Shown: positions 58,501 through 64,000 of the stretch, piece by piece
Numbering within the stretch: the stretch's first letter is position 1
Layout of the letters: every line of letters starts with the position of its first letter
Source of the DNA: Trichomonas vaginalis G3
Lineage: Eukaryota > Parabasalia > Trichomonadida > Trichomonadidae
Length of the DNA stretch: 64,000 nt
NCBI RefSeq assembly: GCF_026262505.1
Contig: NC_067206.1
Span: 4,988,879-5,052,878 of the forward strand
Direction: 5' to 3'
The notes under the pieces: model-generated
What the model was told of the DNA's origin: nothing
Seen by the model: the letters and a program-made list of their open reading frames with translations, nothing else
Databases searched by the model: none
Made by a program: the position numbers and the translations under genes

Positions 58501-58733
58501 TATAATAGATATCCTGCTTTTAAAAAGGCAATTGATCATTTGTGTTATTATTAGTTTGTTTTATCTTATAGAAGTAAATCTTTATGTTTGTATTTTTTTA
58601 AATATAAAAAATTATTTCAGAAAAATCGATTATTATTTGATTATAAACCATTACACTACATAAGATAAGCATTAACAGTAATTTTACTTCACAATTTTAA
58701 ACTAATATATAAAAATATCATAAGAAACTAAAA
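58501..58733. other. Spacer between split gene and transporter
   Basis: AT-rich 3' flanks of two converging genes. Nothing recognised. Confidence 0.4.
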
Positions 58734-59792
58734 TTAAAGTTCAGCAAGTTCATCAGTTTCATCAAGTTGCTCTTCTTCACCATGAGCATGCTCTTCTTCC
58801 TCTTCTCCATGCTTTTCTTGTTGAGCCATATCGTCTTTGTCTTTCATGAATCCGATGACAAGAGAAAGTGCCAAGAAAATAAGACCAAGGACGTTGAGGA
58901 AGATTTCCCACCATAAGAAACCTTTCCATTCGTGAAGAATAACAACACCGATTGTAACACCAACAATAATTTGGGCGAATGGAATAAATCCAGCGCCAAC
59001 TGAACCAAGGTGAGCTACAAGATACATAAATCCGTGGACAGCCATACCAGAACCAAGAACACCAAGAAGAACTGGCCAAATCCAGCCGTAAGCAGTGCAA
59101 TTGATGAATGTATCTCTGAATTTCTTCGGACCATCCATGATAAGAGACCAAATCATATCGAACCAGAACGAGAAAAATGTTTGTAACAAAGATGAGATCG
59201 TAATGTCAACATTTGGTGTGCGCCATCTGAACCATGAGGCTGCAGCACCGAAAAGAATCATAGCTAAGACAAGGAGAGCGTAACCAAGACCAACTTGGCC
59301 ACCACTTGCTTTTCCATGTGTATGACGGAAACTTGGGACAGCGCCAAGTGATACACCAATGATGGCAGAGAGAAGAGCTAATCCCTTATGAAGTGTGAGC
59401 TTTTCATCAATTGGTAAAATGCAGTTTGCAATAATAGAACCAAGTGGCTGAAGAGGCTTGGAAAGCTGTACAGCGGCACTAGGAATCCATTGTTGGGCAA
59501 TGTAAATTAAACTGTGTGGAATACCAAGATTGAGCAAGCCGCCGATTGCAATATTGATATAAGGCCATGGACCTGACAAAAAGTGAGCACGGCAAATCTG
59601 CTTGTAACCATCCTCAAAAATTATTCTGAATATAAGAGTGAATAAACAAAATATGAAGCCCCAAAGCATTCTTCCCATAATAAGCATTTCTGGAGTCCAA
59701 TATTTAATACCTTCGGCAGCAGCAGCGGAGCTAGCACCATAAACAGTTGCACAAAAAACAAAGGATATGGCAACCCAGAGTGTGCACTGCAT
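58734..59792 (-). CDS. EamA/DMT-superfamily transporter with acidic His-rich tail
   Basis: The 352-residue protein has about ten hydrophobic helices in two EamA-type halves: LWVAISFVFCATVYGAS as helix 1, a GRMLWGFIFCLFTLIF second helix, SLIYIAQQWIPSAAVQLSKP at the first half's end, and the paired second half closing with GFIPFAQIIVGVTIGVVILH and LGLIFLALSLVIGF. A cytosolic tail GEEEEEHAHGEEEQLDETDE follows. Members export or exchange nucleotide sugars, phosphorylated sugars, amino acids or drugs; the substrate is undetermined. Intact, sandwiched between two Mavericks. Codon use is fairly GC-rich, suggesting good expression. Confidence 0.88.
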   Translation of the reverse strand: MQCTLWVAISFVFCATVYGASSAAAAEGIKYWTPEMLIMGRMLWGFIFCLFTLIFRIIFEDGYKQICRAHFLSGPWPYINIAIGGLLNLGIPHSLIYIAQQWIPSAAVQLSKPLQPLGSIIANCILPIDEKLTLHKGLALLSAIIGVSLGAVPSFRHTHGKASGGQVGLGYALLVLAMILFGAAASWFRWRTPNVDITISSLLQTFFSFWFDMIWSLIMDGPKKFRDTFINCTAYGWIWPVLLGVLGSGMAVHGFMYLVAHLGSVGAGFIPFAQIIVGVTIGVVILHEWKGFLWWEIFLNVLGLIFLALSLVIGFMKDKDDMAQQEKHGEEEEEHAHGEEEQLDETDELAEL

Positions 59793-60309
59793 TTTTAATG
59801 GTCTGATATAGAAAATTCAGAAGAGATTTTCCATGCTTTCAAATTAGTGAATTCACAGTATATGGACATAATAGGGTGTACATGTTCAGAATAAAATTGG
59901 AAGTGATGAGAACAATTTTTTTTCATCGTTTTCGTTTGAAAATGAACCTCGATGCAAATTTGATATTTATGATTTTAAATATTGAACTAGAATATTATTT
60001 AATTATTAACAATTTTTGATTGCGCTCTCACAATTCCATTTTATTAATTATTCAGTTAAATACAATTATGAGAAAGAAATAAACACATAGCTTTTTAACG
60101 ATATAAAAAGTGACAAAAATTAACCAAACATCGTTTTTCAATCAAAGGATCGAATTCTATAGTTTTTGAAATGCAGCGAAATTTAGGATTTATTATAATG
60201 AACTAGTGACTCGTCTGTTTCTTCGCTTCGAAAAGCTAATCGCGGTTCGGGTCAGAAATTATTTATCGATAAATTGTTTTAAAAGTATTAATTCAAAAGA
60301 CTCAGTGAA

Positions 60310-60312
<3 letters not shown>
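59793..60312. other. Host DNA between transporter and element 2
   Basis: Promoter side of the transporter. The patch 60206-60300 (CGTCTGTTTCTTCGCTTCGA) is slightly GC-richer and may be coding remnant, but I cannot identify it. The last bases GTGAAGTT abut the poly(A) tip of element 2; the matching target duplication lies outside the window. Confidence 0.4.
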
Positions 60313-60348
<36 letters not shown>

Positions 60349-60352
60349 TAGT

Positions 60353-60385
60353 GGGGCTTCCAGGGGCTGCGCCCCTTCTAGCCCC
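60353..60385. repeat. Terminal two-tier hairpin of element 2
   Basis: Outer stem GGGGCT (60353-60358) with AGCCCC (60380-60385); inner stem GGGGC (60363-60367) with GCCCC (60371-60375), loop TGC. Same geometry as at 34757 with paired base changes. Confidence 0.8.
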
Positions 60386-60426
60386 GAAGATGTTTAGTAT
60401 AAATGAAGTTTTTATTCGGAAAATTG

Positions 60427-61329
60427 TTAGTCTTCTGGTGTGAATTCGGAGGACTCTTCTTGGATAAAGTTTTGTATTTCCTCCTCCTCTTCTTCTTCCT
60501 CCATTGCTTCTGGGAAGAAGCCTTCTTCTGGGTCGAAAACATTATATAATGTGTAATTGAATGACACATTATATCTTTCTTTGCGTTCGCTCCTGACAAA
60601 GAACTTAGTTCCAGGAATACAGAAGACTTCTGTGCGTTGGAAAAGCTGATGTCCTGGAACGAATTTGGCAATTAGAGACTTCTTTTTTCCGAATTGTTCA
60701 GGAGTTTCCATGACGACAGTAACAACATCTCCATCTGCGAGGTCTTGTTGTTGTTCGGAAAGGTAAAGAGCAATGATATGAATGGTTGCTGCGTTGAATT
60801 CGAGAAAGTCGAATTCAAATTGTGTTGTCGTATAACATTCAAACCATTTTGTACAGTTGTCTCCGAACTCGTCAACGTATTCATCTTCGTCATATCCGTA
60901 ACTAAAGACTTGGAATTCAGCAATTCTCTTGTCGAATGACCGTTGCATGTAACGAGGAAGATTTTGACGAACTTGGTATAAAGTTCTCAACATTATAAGC
61001 TTAGTAAATGTTGGAAAATACTGAACTAAGACATCGCTAAGCTCAATTGGATTTGGAATTGTCTTAGTAAGTTCAATTGAACTAGCAATTGCTTTGTTCA
61101 GAACTTCACAGAACTGAGTATTGTATGTAGCGTCTGGTTGTGTGTTTTCTTCGGCGTCTTTGAGATATTTAGAGCAAATTTGTTGAAGAATTTCTCTTAA
61201 TTCGTTGTTAGATTTTTTTGGTGGTTATTCTAACCGCTGTGCCGGTTCTTGGAGGTTGTGGGCTTTGGCTTTGGTTAGCGGTTGAGAATTGTTAATGTTT
61301 GAATTGTGGTTAACAGCGTTGGCTTCCAT
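60427..61329 (-). pseudogene. Left-end Maverick gene with acidic tail, two frameshifts near the start
   Basis: ATG 61329 (MEANAVNHNSNINNSQPL) is followed by two shifts near 61280 and 61220 (the latter in an A7 run) through a proline-rich piece (QSPQPPRTGTAVRITT). The long frame then reads NNELREILQQICSKYLKDAE, TIPNPIELSDVLVQYFPTFT, MLRTLYQVRQNLPRYMQRSF, IHIIALYLSEQQQDLADGD and FQRTEVFCIPGTKFFVR, ending with a glutamate tract and EEESSEFTPED-like tail at 60427. An internal ATG at 60993 gives a 188-residue intact product. Unknown family. It reads towards the terminus, divergent from the large gene, with a 460-bp spacer. Confidence 0.65.
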
Positions 61330-61790
61330 TAGACAAAAATAAACTGTTTTTTCAAATAAGAGTTTGAGATGAACCGTTTTCGTCAACGGAGACCCCTCTA
61401 TTTTTTTATTTTATTTAATAGTTACCGTTGGAAAACCGTTCCATCTCAAATATTGAATGAACTATAAACGTTTTTTGTTTTCTATATATACTTTTTTGTC
61501 CAACGGTAAAACTTTTTACACAACGGTTTTTGAGAGTCGTCGCTGTTGACTTTTTTGTAGAGCACTCAAAATAGTATAACTTTGTCCGGACAAGTAAGGG
61601 TCTATCGTCGCTACAGGAAAAGTTACGGGCGTTCCAAGGAAGTATACTTTGAGAAGCCTTTCCCCCTTATAGAATGAGATAGGACGGTTATTTTACAAAA
61701 CCGACAACACTTTGACCGAGTAGTTTTTTGTGCTGAACAAAAAGTGTCATATAAACATCTGTCAAAAACCGCTTTTTAACTTCACTTAAA
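61330..61790. promoter_or_regulatory. Divergent spacer between the two leftmost genes of element 2
   Basis: Contains several AACGGT/ACCGTT repeats (for example ACCGTTGGAAAACCGTT near 61423 and CAACGGTAAAA near 61501). At its right end AAGTGTCATATAAACATCTG (61742-61761) lies about 30 bp before the ATG at 61791. The same motif lies in both terminal repeats of element 1, so it may be a promoter or replication element. Confidence 0.5.
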
Positions 61791-64000
61791 ATGCCACGTA
61801 AGCTACGTAAGAATATACGTAAGAGGAAGAGAGCATTGAAACATCCAATAGTAAGACTAACACCACAACAACAGTTGCAACAACAAATGCTGAATGACCC
61901 CACTATGTTGCAACAAATGTCAAGCAATCCTATGCTTTTAAACCGAGTTGTTGGTGCACAGAGTGGAGGTTTAAGAGCGGCACTTTTAGCGAAAATGGCA
62001 GGCTATGGTGGAGCTGCAGACGGAACAGCCTATAACCCTCAAAGTCAAATGAATTTGAGTTCACTCAAAAATCAAATAACAGATGTCAAAAAGTCAAACA
62101 TAGACATACAGAAGCAAATAAGTGAAAACGAAAAGAAACTAGAATATGACAGACACACAAAGAAACTAAATGAGTTAAACGTAGAGAAAAAGAAGAAAGA
62201 AGAACAACTGAAAGAACTAAGTACAGAGGAATATGCAAAAAAAGTGTCAGAAAAAGCAGCAGAAGTAGCAAAAATGGAACAAGATGTCATAAATTTGAAA
62301 AACCATACTACTCGATATAAAGTACTGAAAGATGAAGAGATAAAACAAAAAGCCCTGAAGACATATATGGATAGCGATGAGTATAAAAAGGAAGTTGAAG
62401 CAAATGTAAAGGCAGAAAAACTTTTACAGTTGCAAAACCAAACCGTACAGTATGAAAACTTAGCACAAGAAAGTAAAAAATAACGACGCAGCCATGCAAA
62501 AGGCAATGAAAAGCGCAGAATATATAAAAGCTAACAATGACTGGTTAGATGCCCAAGCCAACGCTAAAGCAGCCCAACTTATAGGGTCAATAAGGACAAA
62601 AATACAAGCGGATGAAGACAGTTCAAATGAAGCTTTAATGAATGCTGACTTTAAGAACGCCTTCGAAGCTCTTCATAGTAAGGTGAAACTAGTGAACGAC
62701 TTCTCATCTGGAAAGAAACTGAAGTCTGAAGGTTTCGACAAAGAGTTAAAAGAAGTAGCACAAAATATGACGAAAATAACAGATGCAGCAACGAGACAGG
62801 CAGTTCAAAGTGCCTATGACGCCGTTAGAGCAACTGTTGTGGAAAGTCAAGAAAAAGAGTTACAACAGACCAAAACAGACCTAGTAAATGCTTTCTTAAA
62901 AACGAAAAGTCAGGTAGGACATTATGCTGCAGATGGAACATATGTGCCAGCTGGTGGAACTTATATACCACCAAACCCTCCAAGAGAAGCACCTGCACCA
63001 GGACTACCTAAAACATTTACATCGTCACATGGACACAGACACAGGCATGCACCAAAACCAACACAACAACCACCTCCACAACCAGCACAACAACCAACAG
63101 TTCAAAACCCTGCACAACAACCACCTCCACAACCAGCACAGCAACCACAAACAGAGCAAGGACATAAAAGAAGTAGAGAACAAGGAAACCAAGAATTCTT
63201 AAAAATGCTTAAAGAAGAGTGTGGTTTCCCAGATACTGTTGACTTTAGTGACAGATATAAAGAAGCTATTGGAAAGTTCAAGGATGGAAATACTGACCCG
63301 AACCTATTTAGCTTTATGGCTCAGCACCAAAACGGATATAATCTCAAACCTGGAAAATACAAGCTCGCTAAGGGATATGATTTAATAGCATATCATCCAA
63401 ATGACATGGATGAATTTACTCCGAGATATTTGATGTCAGAGCTAAATGACAATTCAACTTTCGTCATGAAACGCGTAAAAAATAGAGACGGAACGAAAGA
63501 ACAAAAGCTTATGAATGCGGATGACGTAGATAGGGAAATTGTTGAAAACGGTCTCGGAATATATGAAATGCCAGCAGATGAGGTACAAGAAACTCCACAG
63601 GAAGAAGTTCAGATACAACCAGACATGGAAGAAATAGTTCAGCAACAACAGCTAGAAGAGCCTGAAGGAAACGAACAAGTCCTTCCTTTGGAAACTAACT
63701 TCACAGAACTAGATGAAGATTTGGAACAGCCGAAAAATCTTGACCCTCAACAAGAGCATGAGGTGAATATGGAATCTTTCAAGAGTCTAAGAAAGATTCG
63801 GCTGACATAGTAGAAGAATATCGAAAAATGTTTGCCGACATACAAAAGACTCCAACACCAGATGAAAATATTCAGCATAGAATGAAAGTACTGAAAAAAA
63901 ATGTACACAAATACAACAAACCCTTTTTACTTACGAGCATTTAACGTTCAATCTTCGGATGAACTCGGTGAAAATAAAAAGGTTAAATTTCAAGAAAACA
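61791..64000 (+). pseudogene. Large basic/coiled-coil/PQ-rich Maverick protein, second copy, frameshifted and cut by window end
   Basis: Closely matches the 35404 gene: same MPRKLRKNIRKRK head, coiled coil and PQ region, so the annotation there applies. The start frame here is intact across the position broken in element 1, but an extra A in GAAAGTAAAAAATAACG (62475) ends it after 230 codons; coding resumes at 62494 and shifts again near 63770, near 63920 and near 63980. The PQ region is shorter by one repeat. Differences between copies cluster after 63200, where many are amino-acid-changing. Confidence 0.85.

Larger units (their letters stand above)
60313..64000. mobile_element. Maverick/Polinton element 2, left part only
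   Basis: Starts with about 34 A and GGTAGTGGGGCTTCCAGGGG, the same tip as element 1, and continues beyond the window. It carries one minus-strand gene and then the large left-end gene homologous to 35404-38634. After the first 55 bp its left end differs from element 1: a gene takes the place of the tandem-repeat terminus. Confidence 0.9.

Noticed and set aside
60206..60397. 63-codon frame ending in poly-Lys across the left tip of element 2
   Set aside because: The lysines are the poly(A) tip, the start is not an ATG, and no homologue is recognisable. I could not show that a host gene is interrupted here.

Overview
The window is AT-rich nuclear DNA of a parabasalid protist, most likely Trichomonas vaginalis or a close relative. 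The evidence is: short intergenic spacers with long, almost intronless genes; an IBD-type initiator-binding protein that I know only from trichomonads; a MOB1 gene whose frame is restored only by removing a 25-nt intron ending in CTAACAAACAG, the fused branch point/3' splice motif of trichomonads; DUF3447-style ankyrin repeats; a cathepsin-L-like protease preceded by a trichomonad-type initiator; and Maverick/Polinton giant transposons.

Host region 1 to about 34.7 kb: GT61-like glycosyltransferase, strongly codon-biased enolase on the minus strand, a Nek-like kinase interrupted by one in-frame TAA, a 1016-aa helical-repeat protein, a YggS/PROSC-type PLP protein, a 2481-aa PH-BEACH-WD protein, two coiled-coil proteins (one of the CCDC42/CFAP73 type), MOB1, a decayed ankyrin gene, the IBD protein, a papain-family cysteine protease and an 817-aa ARM/SAPS-like protein. 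Between them lie small non-autonomous elements: two copies of a GTCGTCTGG-ended MITE, a 756-bp element bounded by TTAA, and two arrays of palindromes (5.9-6.7 kb and 8.9-9.3 kb).

34.73-58.33 kb: a complete 23.6-kb Maverick/Polinton with inverted repeats of roughly 600 bp, poly(A)/poly(T) tips and a 6-bp target duplication (TAACTA). It sits inside a glycosyltransferase-like host gene whose 3' end resumes in the correct frame at 58332. The element carries a DDE/D integrase, an A32-like packaging ATPase, a D5-like SF3 helicase, a double-jelly-roll-type major capsid protein, a large basic/coiled-coil/PQ-rich protein, a phage-type collar fibre, two amphipathic minor-virion-like proteins, three KilA-N genes (one with a T5orf172-like domain), an HNH nuclease and a D12-class adenine methyltransferase. 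Nearly every one of these carries one or more single-base frameshifts. I could not find a protein-primed DNA polymerase B or an adenovirus-type protease.

58.3-60.3 kb: host DNA with an EamA-type transporter. 60.31 kb to the window end: the left part of a second Maverick in the same orientation. Its large left gene is close to the one at 35.4 kb, and it carries an extra left-end gene that the first element lacks.
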